Assembly (NCBI RefSeq): GCF_000159135.1
Contig: NZ_GG667519.1
Coordinates: 9,085 to 56,552, forward strand
Reading direction: 5' to 3'
DNA length: 47,468 nt
Source of the DNA: Corynebacterium striatum ATCC 6940
Lineage (GTDB): Bacteria > Actinomycetota > Actinomycetes > Mycobacteriales > Mycobacteriaceae
The position numbers and the translations under genes were made by a program. Under the pieces are notes generated by a model. The model was not told the DNA's origin. It saw nothing but the letters and a program-made list of their open reading frames with translations, and made no database searches. Shown piece after piece: positions 10,201-16,230 of this stretch (the first letter of the stretch is position 1; the number at the start of each line of letters is the position of its first letter).

Positions 10201-10314
10201 CTGTGCGGTGGCGGGGGCCTGCGCGGCGTCGTTAAGCGTGGCCTGCCAATTGGAGCCTTGTCCTGCGAAAATGACGGCTGGATTAGGCATGGAATGCAAT
10301 GGAGTCAAAGACAT
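1234..10314 (-). CDS. fas: Type I fatty acid synthase (multifunctional)
   Basis: This enzyme performs every step of de novo fatty acid synthesis from acetyl- and malonyl-CoA in the cytosol. From the ATG at 10314 (preceded by AAGAGGGAAA) it has about 3,026 residues. A GTG at 10350 is in frame but has no binding site. Landmarks in order are: acetyltransferase GHSQG (about residue 124); FMN-dependent enoyl reductase (GGGMYSDEV, about 405); dehydratase hot-dog motif SGDYNPIHTS (about 1185); malonyl/palmitoyl transferase GHSLGEY (about 1386); an Ala/Pro linker (about 1658-1718); ACP with the attachment serine in NGVSSRRNQ (about 1753); ketoreductase VTGAAPGS (about 2058); and ketosynthase with Cys in GACATAAVS (about 2658), then KHDTSTN and KTLTGHSKAGAA (about 2811, 2850). 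It ends without a phosphopantetheinyl-transferase domain, as in corynebacteria and mycobacteria, so a separate AcpS must prime it. Confidence 0.97.
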   Translation of the reverse strand: MSLTPLHSMPNPAVIFAGQGSNWQATLNDAAQAPATAQNLREVLAEARRITGPAARAIASSCPGAIERLEQLLEGDAATVTAAATAAALDASPAVSIPGIVLSQIATIEQLRNLGVIINETAGHSQGSLGEMAVDKPAEALALALLMGTAANAGGGSDTRSQMVSIRDLSREFITENLRGTTVIAVVNARQHFALSGSPEDLAATRTALDSAVQAFNDSLEERTIGGDPLEPQYTELPVALPFHNAILAPAAERTVELATACGLDAENAREQAESILVNEHNWPQVLAKLKSRHFIVLDRSLANITKRVVEGSGIVVVSAGSPQDLDALAIPGNSLPTSVDYSEFAPRVVELPGGRAFTQTRFSDLTGLSPIMLGGMTPTSADGEIVAAAANAGHWTEMAGGGMYSDEVFRAHLAVMEKHLEPGRTAQFNTMFFDRYLWNLQFGQARIVPKARAAGASFNGVCISAGIPEVDEAGELLAQLHADGFPYISFKPGTAKQIRDVLKIAAAYPDDQIIMQVEDGHAGGHHSWVNLDDMLLETYAEVRAHRNVVLAVGGGIYSPERAADYLTGEWSQAYNLHAMPVDAVFIGTVAMATKEAKATDSVKDLLVKTSGISPTENDGWVGRGAGTNGVASSQSHLLADIHDLDNSFAAASRLITSLSIEDYPAHREEIITALNKTSKPYFGDVEKMTYAEWLERFVELAHPFVDPTWDDRFFDLLHRIEARLNSADHGEIDTLFNSIDEVHDAPAAAARLLAAYPEATSTSVSPRDAAWWISLHYKHVKPMPWVPAIDGDLKVWFGKDTLWQAQDERYTADQVRIIPGPVAVAGITKKNEPVAELLARFEQATTDSLLAAGQTPQQVFSRLQAAQDEAAFIKAAPTLVWHGHLMANPAYEMDDNAYSLRQDADGNWEIVITADSYWDHLPEDQRPFYVREVTVPVDLPEGVATGGSPVVSEERLPASVFTLLEGLAGVGSTSEQGDEITQMPRIEEGSISEDAPYGVAHYSFHLPASLLEAHTAVTGAALPASEDATVGTPDVLVGPCWPAIYTALGSGLLEDGYPVIEGLLNAVHLDHVVDVRVPLATLADGRRIDVTSKCTAIDESVSGRIVTVELELKDHSTEEIVATQMQRFAIRGRATGTAMPKPAPEWGGGKSASKVESTPRSFVDRGTVTAPHDMTPFALVSGDYNPIHTSYNAAQLVNLQAPLVHGMWLSATAQHLAARHGQVVGWTYSMYGMVQLHDFIDIVVERVGRKGIHVALEVTCRIGGEVVSRGQALLAQPRTAYVYPGQGIQTEGMGKGDRDASPAAREVWRRADQHTREALGFSIRHVIDDNPTSLRVGEQTFVHPQGVLHLTQFTQVALAVVAYAQTERLRENNAIGSNSMYAGHSLGEYTALASLANIFDLEAVIDIVYSRGSAMGSLVPRDAEGNSEYAMAALRPNMIGVSGDEVDAYVASIAEETGEFLEIVNYNIRGQQYSVAGTKAGLRELVRRANAVKERAAVMVPGIDVPFHSRVLRDGVAAFAEKLDELLPAELDLDALVGRYVPNLVAVPFELTQEFVDTVAPMAPSGKLDGLDASSLGPQALARLLLIELLSWQFASPVRWIETQELLFDEVDQLIEVGLAASPTLTNLAKRSLAVAGRDLPVFNVERDQDQVMLQDVQAAPEPETAPETEEPAVEAASVPAAPATPAAESAPAPAESAPAVPAPAAPSAGAAPELTFRAAEAIMVLFAFQNKIRIDQINDSENIEELTNGVSSRRNQLLMDMSAEIGVPAIDGAADADVASLREKVNAAAPGYAPFGSVLGEAVTARLRQLLGAAGLKPTAVAEYVTGTWGLPESWVAHVEAEILLGSRDEDSVRGGSLNTVPSSATSKSAAHELIDAAVQGVANAHGASVSKGAAAGGASGGVVDSAALEAYAETVTGENGVLATVARQVLTQLGHVAEPAEATAPDTEVIETVEAELGSGWLKSVTPSFDAAHAVLFDDAWATARERLARVALGEIAADDERAQPAAFQGAGATVAEQARWWARSGNTAVENAHFEQIAAAAESTAHGAYAGDVALVTGAAPGSIATALVERLLADGATVIMTASRVTQSRKEFARRLYAEHGRQGSALWLVPANLTSFRDVDSLVEWIGSEQRESVGNEVKILKPALTPTLAFPFAAPSVSGSLADAGSSTETQARLLLWSVERLIGGLSDLAVKAPSPTRCHVVLPGSPNRGTFGGDGAYGEVKAALDAILAKWNVEAGWPAGVTLAQAKIGWVAGTHLMGGNDVLVPAAQKAGIHVWSPEEISSELLDLASAESRARATERPIEADLTGGLEGFSLTSLEVEKPAAQSATESAAKDTTARIKALPSPVRPVQPQLAEELGDITTDLDDMVVIAGIGEVSSWGSGRTRFEAEYGLQRDGSAELTAAGVIELAWMTGLIAWHEEPTPGWFIGETDEQIAEEDIYERFHDEVVARAGIRELTDKYHLVDRGSIDLTTVFLDRDITFTVDSEATARDIAGADPEFTSIREADGEWEVTRRKGATAKVPRKATLTRTVAAQMPDNFDAARWGIPDHMLDALDRMAVWNLVTAVDAFIQAGFSPAELLQSIHPGQVATTQGTGIGGMESLHKVFVSRFLGEERPSDILQEALPNIIAAHTMQSLVGGYGSMIHPIGACATAAVSIEEGVDKIALGKADVVVAGGIDDVQVESLQGFGDMNATAQTAAMTAKGIDERFISRANDRRRGGFLEGEGGGTVLLVRGSLAQELGLPVLAVVAHAASYGDGAHTSIPAPGLGALGAGRGRENSRLARSLRGLGLTPNDVSVLSKHDTSTNANDPNESELHSILWPAIGRDADQPMFVISQKTLTGHSKAGAALFQTGGIIDVFRTGRIPANVSLDCVDPLIAPKAKNLVWLRSPLDLAASGRSVKAAALTSLGFGHVGALIVYAHPGVFEKAVAKQRGTDAAAAWRERAEQRLAAGHARFEAGMLGRAPLFEIIDGRRLPHADAKVMIDGYGLVDADKAAEISMLLDAGARLGSNGKFPSA

Positions 10315-10350
10315 TTTCCCTCTTAAAGTCTGGTGACGTTTGAAATGCAC

Positions 10351-10372
10351 TTAGTTAGTGTGAAGCAACTAA
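10351..10372. promoter_or_regulatory. Candidate operator upstream of fas (TTAGTT-N10-AACTAA)
   Basis: A dyad TTAGTT-N10-AACTAA lies 37-58 nt before the fas ATG. The spacing and position fit a TetR-type operator. FasR is the TetR-type repressor of fas genes in Corynebacterium glutamicum, so FasR is a plausible ligand. The dyad is seen; the regulator is inferred. Confidence 0.5.
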
Positions 10373-10376
10373 AAGT

Positions 10377-10409
10377 GATTACGCCACCGTAACCTACTTT
10401 GGCGTAGGT
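10377..10409. promoter_or_regulatory. Second dyad in the fas promoter region
   Basis: The stretch contains ACGCCA ... TGGCGT (10381-10386 and 10400-10405), overlapped by CCTAC-TTTGGC-GTAGG, around ACCGTAACCTAC. GTAGGTTACGGT on the fas strand could be the promoter core or a second regulator site. No promoter hexamers are clear enough to call. Confidence 0.3.
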
Positions 10410-10624
10410 ATGTGTCTGACGCGTCTTAATGTGAGGTTTTTCTCACGTTTGAGCGGGGTGACGATCGTGTGACGCTGCCCTTAGGAACTCGTGCTGCGTA
10501 TGTCCGGAGGCTTTTGTATGCTGGCCTCACCGCAGCTATTTTGCGTCAGCGCTCTTCGGGGGAAGGGGAAGCTGTAAGTAGGTGCGGCACGCGTAATCAA
10601 ACGTATAAAACTCTCGGGGGAATA

Positions 10625-11599
10625 ATGACTCACGCAACTGTTGCGCGGATTCCGCGCATTTCTCAGCGACGCCTACTCAAAGCCATCCAACGTCTGGGTG
10701 GGAGAATTGAAACTTCTAAAGACGGGGAGAAATCACTTCGCATCCCTGGCGGTCTATTGAGATTCGACCTAGAGATCCAGCGTGGCGCACTCACGCCATT
10801 GGGTTATTGGGGCGGGGATGCGTTTCACGATCCAGACCAAGCGCCCCTAGTCATGCGCATCAATGACCTAAATGGGGGAGAGGTGCCGGGCGTGGTTAGC
10901 GCGTTTCAATGCGGTAACTCGCCGAACCATTCGCATGTTCTGGTCTGTGGCCCGCCGCTCCTTGCGGAATATGCCACGGATGCTCAGTTGGATCTGCTTA
11001 TCGCGGGCTATGCCAAAAAGATGGTGCGAGCTTTTCATGCTTTGGATAGGAAGTTCTCTGGGAGCACGGTGCCGCTGCCGCGCGGCACGGGGTTGCGGAT
11101 GGCGCGGCGGAAGAAGGAGAGCACACGCTATGGCGTTGCGGAGGTGTCCTTGCAGCGCATCGCTGACTTAGCGCAAACGATGAGTTTTGGTGCGACGTCG
11201 GTTTCGGTTACCGGCTCGGTGGCGCAGGGGTACGTGCTGATTGTTGTTGACGGGCTTCAGATCCGGGTGGGGCATGCCCGTGATGGAAGCGGGGACGTGG
11301 AGTTGATGACCTATGCGCCTGCTGCGCACTGTGCTTGTTATTGGCCCAACGTTTTGCAATGGGCAATCGACGTAAACGAAGCCCAGAGTGAGGTCTCGGC
11401 GCGGATTATCTCAGCGCCCGATGATTCGAATCTGGTGTTCAACGGCTACGCCCTGATTCCTACGGACTGCGGATATACAAACGAACAGCTGGCGTACCAA
11501 GTAGATGGTTTGGTACGCCAGCTGGTGGGCTTGGCGGAGGACTTCTATGATGCGTTCAATCCCACTCGTGCGCTGTTTATGCCTGATGGCTGCGGCTAA
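10625..11599 (+). CDS. YbjN-domain-like protein, two tandem halves
   Basis: The protein has 324 residues from the ATG at 10625, which follows a purine-rich GGGGGAA. The frame is open upstream to 10469 but nothing supports an earlier start. Two halves look alike in layout. Each opens with a helical segment (RRLLKAIQRLGGRIE; LQRIADLAQTMSF). Beta-rich text follows, then a segment with a paired Asn (MRINDLNGGE; AIDVNEAQSE), a strand, and a closing amphipathic helix (AKKMVRAFHALDRKF; VRQLVGLAEDFYDAFN). That is the plan of the YbjN/type III secretion chaperone-like fold. There is no signal peptide or membrane segment. It is divergent from fas and convergent with the ligase gene at 11618. The function is unknown. 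The C-terminal codons contain a perfect inverted repeat (11486-11524). Confidence 0.6.
   Translation: MTHATVARIPRISQRRLLKAIQRLGGRIETSKDGEKSLRIPGGLLRFDLEIQRGALTPLGYWGGDAFHDPDQAPLVMRINDLNGGEVPGVVSAFQCGNSPNHSHVLVCGPPLLAEYATDAQLDLLIAGYAKKMVRAFHALDRKFSGSTVPLPRGTGLRMARRKKESTRYGVAEVSLQRIADLAQTMSFGATSVSVTGSVAQGYVLIVVDGLQIRVGHARDGSGDVELMTYAPAAHCACYWPNVLQWAIDVNEAQSEVSARIISAPDDSNLVFNGYALIPTDCGYTNEQLAYQVDGLVRQLVGLAEDFYDAFNPTRALFMPDGCG
11486..11524. repeat. Perfect 15-bp inverted repeat inside a coding region
   Basis: CAGCTGGCGTACCAA at 11486-11500 is exactly mirrored at 11510-11524 with a 9-nt loop. It encodes part of the C-terminal helix of the YbjN-like protein. It lies about 75 nt before the stop and has no T-run, so it is not an ordinary terminator. 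Confidence 0.8.
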
Positions 11600-11617
11600 T
11601 AGAGAGTTGCTGACAGC

Positions 11618-13426
11618 CTAGTCTGGGAGAGGTGCCTTGGCATCTGCCGGGCTGGCTGCGGCATGTGCGTCGGCGTTGGTGTCGGTGGCGGAGTCGCCGT
11701 GGTGGTCCGGGCGGAGTTGGTCGGGCTCTTCCAGAAGCGCCATGAGATCAGCCTGTACCTCTCGGCGGCGGATCTTGCCCAGTTGATCGGAGGCCAAGTG
11801 CTCGAAGTGGTAGAAGGTGCGCGGGACCTTGTAGCGGGTGAGACGCTCGCGGCAGAAGTCCTTCAGGCCTTCCGGATCGAGCGCCGCGCCTTCGCGCAGG
11901 ATGACACAAGCCACGACGTCCTCGGAGCCGTCGTGTCGTGGGCGTCCCACAACCGCGACATTGACCACGTCGGGGTGCTGATTGATGATCGCCTCGACTT
12001 CTGCCGGGTAGACGTTGAAGCCGCCGGTGATGATCATTTCCTTGATGCGGGAGACCAAGCGGATGAAGCCTTCCTCGTCCATGACGGCCATGTCGCCAGT
12101 GCGGAACCAACCGTTGTGGAAGGTGGCGGCGGTGGCTTCTTCGTTGTGGAGGTAGCCCGGGAAGACCTGCGGGCCGCGGACGAGAAGCTCGCCTTCGACG
12201 CCGTCCGGCTGAGTCTCGTCGAGGTTATCTGGATTCGCGATGCGGACCTCAGTGTCTGGGAAGGGGAGTCCGATGTGGCCGGCACGGCGGGCGTCGGTCA
12301 GCGGATTGCAGGTGACGACCGGCGAGGCTTCGGTAAGACCGTAGCCTTCAACTAACGTGCCGCCCGTATCAGTCTCCCACTCGGAGACAGTGTGTACGGG
12401 CAGGGTGGCAGCGCCCGAGATGGCGTAGCGGATGCCGTTGACCTCGACGCCTTCTTCCTTGGCGGCAGCGAGCACCTTTTCGTAAATAGTGGGTACGGCT
12501 GGGAACCAAGTGGGGGTGTGCTTCTTCAAGATGTCCATGATGAGCGGGAGCTGCGGTGAAGGAAGGAGGATGATTTCCGCACCAGCCAGGATTCCTAAGG
12601 TGATGGACATGGTGAAGCCATAAGAGTGGAACATGGGCAGCACAGCCATGAAGCGCTCGTGGCCGCGGCCGAGGTCTGGGGCCCAGGCATCGACCTGCAA
12701 GGCGTTGGCGGCGAGGTTGCCGTGAGAGAGCTGGGCGCCCTTGGGCTTGCCGGTAGTTCCTGAGGTGTAGAGGATGAGCGCGATGTCATCCTTCGATATC
12801 TCGGGGAACTGCATGCGGCGGCCGTCGCCACCGATGGCCGTGCTGATAAAGGTGGACCACGGGACGGTGTTTGGAGCGTCGGCGGACAAGGCCTCGCGCT
12901 TGGCCTTCAGCGGTGGGAGCGGGAGTTTAAGCGCGAGGCGCTGGAGGGGTGGCATCTCGTCGATCATGTTCACAGAGATGACCGTCTCGAGGTTGGTGAC
13001 GTCACGCAGCTTTTCGAGCGTGCAGGCGGCTTTGTCCCAGGCGATGGTTACGCGGGCGCCATGGTCTTGGAACAGGGACTCGAGCTCGTGGGCGGTGTAC
13101 AGCGGGTTGTGTTCCACGACTGTCGCACCGAGGCGGGTAATGGCGTAGAAGGCGATGAGGTGCTGCGGGCAGTTGGGTAGAAGGATGGCGACGTTGTCGC
13201 CTGGGCGGATGCCGAAGGCCTTGAGACTGGCGGCGGCGGCGCGAACCTGGGCGTCGAGATCCGCGTAGGTCATTGTCTTGCCGAAGAAGTAGGTCGCAGG
13301 GTTTGCGGCATTGACCGCGAGGTTGTTGGTGTAGATATCAACCAACGTGGTGTCGCCATAGTCGATGGAATGAGGGGTCCACTCGGCGTAGTGCTGAAGC
13401 CAAGCGGCGTTGTCAAAAGCTCCCAT
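11618..13426 (-). CDS. fadD: Long-chain fatty acid-CoA/AMP ligase, copy 1
   Basis: This member of the adenylate-forming ANL superfamily has about 602 residues and activates fatty acids with ATP to acyl-AMP, then usually acyl-CoA. Seen: the phosphate-binding loop LYTSGTTGKPKGAQ, the GYGLTEASPV motif, GWFRTGDMAVM, and the catalytic-lysine region IKEMIITGGFNVYP and GKIRRREVQADL. The ATG at 13426 is 7 nt after AAAGG; the ATG two codons upstream is too close to it. Compared with copies 2 and 3 it has a hydrophilic Asp/Ala-rich tail of about 35 residues. It lies downstream of copy 2 on the same strand but has its own promoter region. Substrate chain length cannot be read from sequence. Confidence 0.92.
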   Translation of the reverse strand: MGAFDNAAWLQHYAEWTPHSIDYGDTTLVDIYTNNLAVNAANPATYFFGKTMTYADLDAQVRAAAASLKAFGIRPGDNVAILLPNCPQHLIAFYAITRLGATVVEHNPLYTAHELESLFQDHGARVTIAWDKAACTLEKLRDVTNLETVISVNMIDEMPPLQRLALKLPLPPLKAKREALSADAPNTVPWSTFISTAIGGDGRRMQFPEISKDDIALILYTSGTTGKPKGAQLSHGNLAANALQVDAWAPDLGRGHERFMAVLPMFHSYGFTMSITLGILAGAEIILLPSPQLPLIMDILKKHTPTWFPAVPTIYEKVLAAAKEEGVEVNGIRYAISGAATLPVHTVSEWETDTGGTLVEGYGLTEASPVVTCNPLTDARRAGHIGLPFPDTEVRIANPDNLDETQPDGVEGELLVRGPQVFPGYLHNEEATAATFHNGWFRTGDMAVMDEEGFIRLVSRIKEMIITGGFNVYPAEVEAIINQHPDVVNVAVVGRPRHDGSEDVVACVILREGAALDPEGLKDFCRERLTRYKVPRTFYHFEHLASDQLGKIRRREVQADLMALLEEPDQLRPDHHGDSATDTNADAHAAASPADAKAPLPD

Positions 13427-13457
13427 GATCATGCCTTTCAGTTTCTGAGGCTAAGTA

Positions 13458-13500
13458 TTAGTTGCAACACAGTGTAGTTGCTAATGTGAGTTAACTAACG
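13458..13500 (-). promoter_or_regulatory. Promoter region of fadD copy 1 with repeated TAGTTGC / GTTAACTAAC elements
   Basis: On the minus strand TACACT (13471-13476) is a plausible -10. Around it lie TTAGTT (13458-13463), a second AGTTGC and GTTAACTAAC. These share the TTAGTT/AACTAA core seen before fas. Regulation by the same factor is inference. Confidence 0.4.
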
Positions 13501-13585
13501 TGTTAAGTCTTGAAAAACTTGCTAATATTGGTGAGTTTCTGGGGGGAAGTCACTATAAGGTGCGAATTCGCCTTGTTTTAGCTAG

Positions 13586-13618
13586 AAAAAGCCCCGTTCG
13601 CAAAAGGTGCAAACGGGG
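13586..13618 (-). terminator. Rho-independent terminator of fadD copy 2
   Basis: On the minus strand CCCCGTT (reading 13618-13612) pairs with AACGGGG (13598-13592) and is followed by CTTTTTC. It lies 54 nt after the copy 2 stop. Confidence 0.85.
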
Positions 13619-13671
13619 AATTAACTGAAATTTTCGCCCAAAAAGCGAATCGACGTTAGTGTGTGGATGCT

Positions 13672-15405
13672 TTAGTTCTTCGCCTTATTCTTTTCGAGAA
13701 GGGCGATGAGGTCTGCCTGGACTTCGCGGCGGCGAATTTTGCCCAGCTGATCGGAGGCGAGGTGCTCGAAGTGGTAGAAGGTGCGCGGCACCTTGTAGCG
13801 AGTGAGGTTCTTGCGGGCGAAGTCCTTCATTCCCTCGGGGTCAAGCGCGGCGCCTTCGCGCAGAATGACACAGGCGACGACGTCCTCGGAACCGTCCGCG
13901 CGCGGCAGGCCAACGACGGCGACGTTTTCCACGTCTGGGTGCGTGGCGATGACTTCTTCAACCTCGCCTGGGTAGACGTTGAAGCCGCCGGTGATGATCA
14001 TTTCCTTGATGCGGGAGACGATCTTGATAAAGCCGTCTGATTCCATGACAGCCATATCGCCAGTTCGGAACCAGCCGTCGTGGAAAGTGTTCTCCGTAGC
14101 TTCGGGGTTTTTGAAGTAGCCCTTGAACACCTGCGGGCCGCGGGCTAGCAACTCGCCAGCCTCGCCGTCGGGCATGGTTTCGTCAAGATTTTCTGGGTTG
14201 GCGATGCGGATTTCGGTGTCCGGGAACGGAATGCCGATGTAGCCTGGGCGTCGGTTATTGTTCATCGGGTTACCTGTGAGGACCGGCGAGGTCTCGGTGA
14301 GGCCGTAGCCCTCAACCAGCAGACCGCCAGTGAGCGACTCCCACTTCTCCACGGTTTCTGGGGGAAGCGCCGCAGCACCTGACAGGGAGTTGTGGATGCC
14401 GGTGATGTCTGCGCCCTTTTCCTCTGCTGTCTCGATGATCTTGGAGTACAAAGTAGGAACACCAGGCAACCAGGTTGGGCGGTGCTTTTTCATGATGTCC
14501 ATGATGAGCGGGATCTTGGGGGCAGGAGTAAGTACCAACTCGCCGCCTACATACACGCCGAGGGCTGCGAGGAGAGTCAGGCCGTAGATGTGGAACATGG
14601 GCAAGGCGGCGAGCATGCGCTCGGGCTTAGCACCGAAGTTAGGAACCCAGGCCACGCCTTGCTTGACGTTGGCGCACACATTCGCGTGGGTAATCTCAGC
14701 GCCCTTTGGTTTACCGGTGGTACCGGAGGTGTACAAGATGATCGCGGTGTCGTCGGGTTTGACCGTAGCGTCCTCGAGCTTGTGGCCGTTGCCGCCAATG
14801 GCGGTGCCGGTGAGCACGTTCCATGGAACCGTATTCGGGGCAGCGGCAGTGAGCTGATCGCGCTTTTCCGTAATCGGCGGAATTGGGATGCGCAACAGGA
14901 GTTGCTGGCGGCGCGGCATTGCTTCGGTCATGTTGACGGAGACGATGGTCTCCAGCGGGGTGGTCTCACGCAGCTGCTCGAAGGTCGGTGTCACCTTGTC
15001 CCACACGATGGCTACGCGGGCAGCGTGGTCTTGGAACAGTCCCTCCAGCTCGTGTGCGGTGTAGAGCGGATTGTGCTCGACCACAGTCGCACCTAACTTG
15101 AGCACCGCGTAGAACGCCGCGATGTGCTGCGGACAGTTGGGCAGTGCCATGGCCACGCGGTCGCCCGGGCGGATACCGAAGGCCTTGAGGCCGGCGGCAG
15201 CGGCACGCACTTGGGCGTCGAGCTCGTGGTAGTTCTGCTGCCTACCAAAGAACCAGGTGGCTGGCCTATTGCCGCGCTTTTCCAAGTTCTCATTGTAGAT
15301 ATCAAGCAGCGTGAGTTCACCGTACTCGAGGGAGTGGTCGGTCCACTCGGCGTAGCTGGCAAGCCAGGCCTTGGTTTCGAATGCAGACTGTTGGGGATCC
15401 GACAT
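13672..15405 (-). CDS. fadD: Long-chain fatty acid-CoA/AMP ligase, copy 2
   Basis: This ANL-superfamily ligase has 577 residues and is closely related to copies 1 and 3. Seen: LYTSGTTGKPKGAEITH, GYGLTETSPVLTG, GWFRTGDMAVM, IKEMIITGGFNVYPGEVEE and GKIRRREVQADL. The start at 15405 follows AAAGGAGA with 6-nt spacing and gives an N-terminus (MSDPQQSAFETKAW) aligned with the other copies. The frame is open further upstream to 15525, but that would run through the promoter. A terminator follows at 13586-13618, so it is probably transcribed separately from copy 1. The likely role is activation of exogenous or recycled fatty acids for the lipid and mycolate pathway. Confidence 0.93.
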   Translation of the reverse strand: MSDPQQSAFETKAWLASYAEWTDHSLEYGELTLLDIYNENLEKRGNRPATWFFGRQQNYHELDAQVRAAAAGLKAFGIRPGDRVAMALPNCPQHIAAFYAVLKLGATVVEHNPLYTAHELEGLFQDHAARVAIVWDKVTPTFEQLRETTPLETIVSVNMTEAMPRRQQLLLRIPIPPITEKRDQLTAAAPNTVPWNVLTGTAIGGNGHKLEDATVKPDDTAIILYTSGTTGKPKGAEITHANVCANVKQGVAWVPNFGAKPERMLAALPMFHIYGLTLLAALGVYVGGELVLTPAPKIPLIMDIMKKHRPTWLPGVPTLYSKIIETAEEKGADITGIHNSLSGAAALPPETVEKWESLTGGLLVEGYGLTETSPVLTGNPMNNNRRPGYIGIPFPDTEIRIANPENLDETMPDGEAGELLARGPQVFKGYFKNPEATENTFHDGWFRTGDMAVMESDGFIKIVSRIKEMIITGGFNVYPGEVEEVIATHPDVENVAVVGLPRADGSEDVVACVILREGAALDPEGMKDFARKNLTRYKVPRTFYHFEHLASDQLGKIRRREVQADLIALLEKNKAKN

Positions 15406-15445
15406 GAGAGGTCTCCTTTGGGTGGCAAACAGTTTTGTTTCGGAC

Positions 15446-15469
15446 AGTATAACCATTTTGTGAACTAAA
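15446..15469 (-). promoter_or_regulatory. Promoter of fadD copy 2
   Basis: On the minus strand TATACT (15451-15446) is a strong -10 about 40 nt before the start. A TTTAGTTCAC element just upstream (AACTAA on the plus strand at 15463-15468) is a half-site of the dyad seen before fas. Confidence 0.5.
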
Positions 15470-15553
15470 CACTTCTGCCTGCCAAACTTTTGCGATGGGG
15501 TAGTTGCCGTCTCTCCTTGGCTCACCGTGTTTGTGGGCCGCTAGAATTCACAT

Positions 15554-16004
15554 TTGTACTCATGGTTCTTGCAGGAACCGAGACGGGGAAGCGGTGAGTG
15601 TTCCGTGGTTGCTTTACTTTTCACGGCTGCGGGAATTTACGGTCTCGTTGTAGTGGCGGGCGCGGTTGGTGCTGATTCCGTGGGGTTTGTTGTCACGGTA
15701 ACGCTCATAGGGTTTGGCTTTGCGCTGTTCGTCGGTGGCTCACTGGAGCGCTATCTTCCGGCCTCGGTGTGGCGCCGTTTTTCTCTTTCACGTGCTGCCA
15801 GCCGACGTTGGGGCGTGGATTGCTTCAACGCCTTTCTCTGGCGAATCGGTTGGAACAAGCACATAGTAGCAATGCGAAAGCGCGATTTGGGTAGTTACCG
15901 CCGACGGCTGGCTGGCAGCGGTAGTCCTCCTAATGATCGGGATAATTGGCCATGGTTACCCGGTCCTATTGCAGATCCGTGTTATGACGCGGTTGAGGGA
16001 TTAG
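15554..16004 (+). pseudogene. Frameshifted membrane-protein remnant (possibly CrtO-like acyltransferase)
   Basis: The first frame gives two hydrophobic segments (LLFTAAGIYGLVVVAGAVG and a following one), then a basic stretch (WRRFSLSRAASRRWG, WRIGWNKHIVAMRKRD). It then loses sense at about 15890-15905. From there the next frame reads a third membrane helix and a natural-looking tail, DGWLAAVVLLMIGIIGHGYP then VLLQIRVMTRLRD, ending at TAG 16002-16004. One frameshift therefore separates two parts of one gene. The short length, three helices and YPVLLQ-type end resemble glycosyl-4,4'-diaponeurosporenoate acyltransferase-like (CrtO) proteins, but that is a weak match by eye. An alternative start is the GTG at 15596. 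A sequencing error is possible. Confidence 0.5.
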
Positions 16005-16094
16005 TCGTTTCAGGCTGTTACTGCTCTTTTTGGTCCCGTGCAAAAGCTCCCTTTCAAATGGTTGTATGTCGAGTAGAAGCTCGTCAGAAAACGG

Positions 16095-16145
16095 CCAAAA
16101 GCTCCTTTTACCCAGTGATGGGGGCTGAGCAAAAGGAGCTTTTGG
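16095..16145 (-). terminator. 15-bp inverted repeat, possible terminator of fadD copy 3
   Basis: CCAAAAGCTCCTTTT (16095-16109) and AAAAGGAGCTTTTGG (16131-16145) match perfectly around a 21-nt loop, 85 nt after the copy 3 stop. Neither strand shows a clean T-run, and a degenerate extra copy of the left arm lies near 16040. It may be a terminator or a remnant of a small repeat element. Confidence 0.45.
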
Positions 16146-16230
16146 AAGGGGCCGGGAATTGGGTCAGGAAATCGTCCTGGTCGGGGCCGGGAAGTGCGGC
16201 CGAAGGCCCGGCCGGAGGAGGCGGCAGCGG

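Noticed and set aside
1357..10336. Many long plus-strand ORFs (up to 666 codons at 3472-5472) opposite fas
   Set aside because: They are shadow frames caused by strong third-position GC in the fas gene; no domains are seen.
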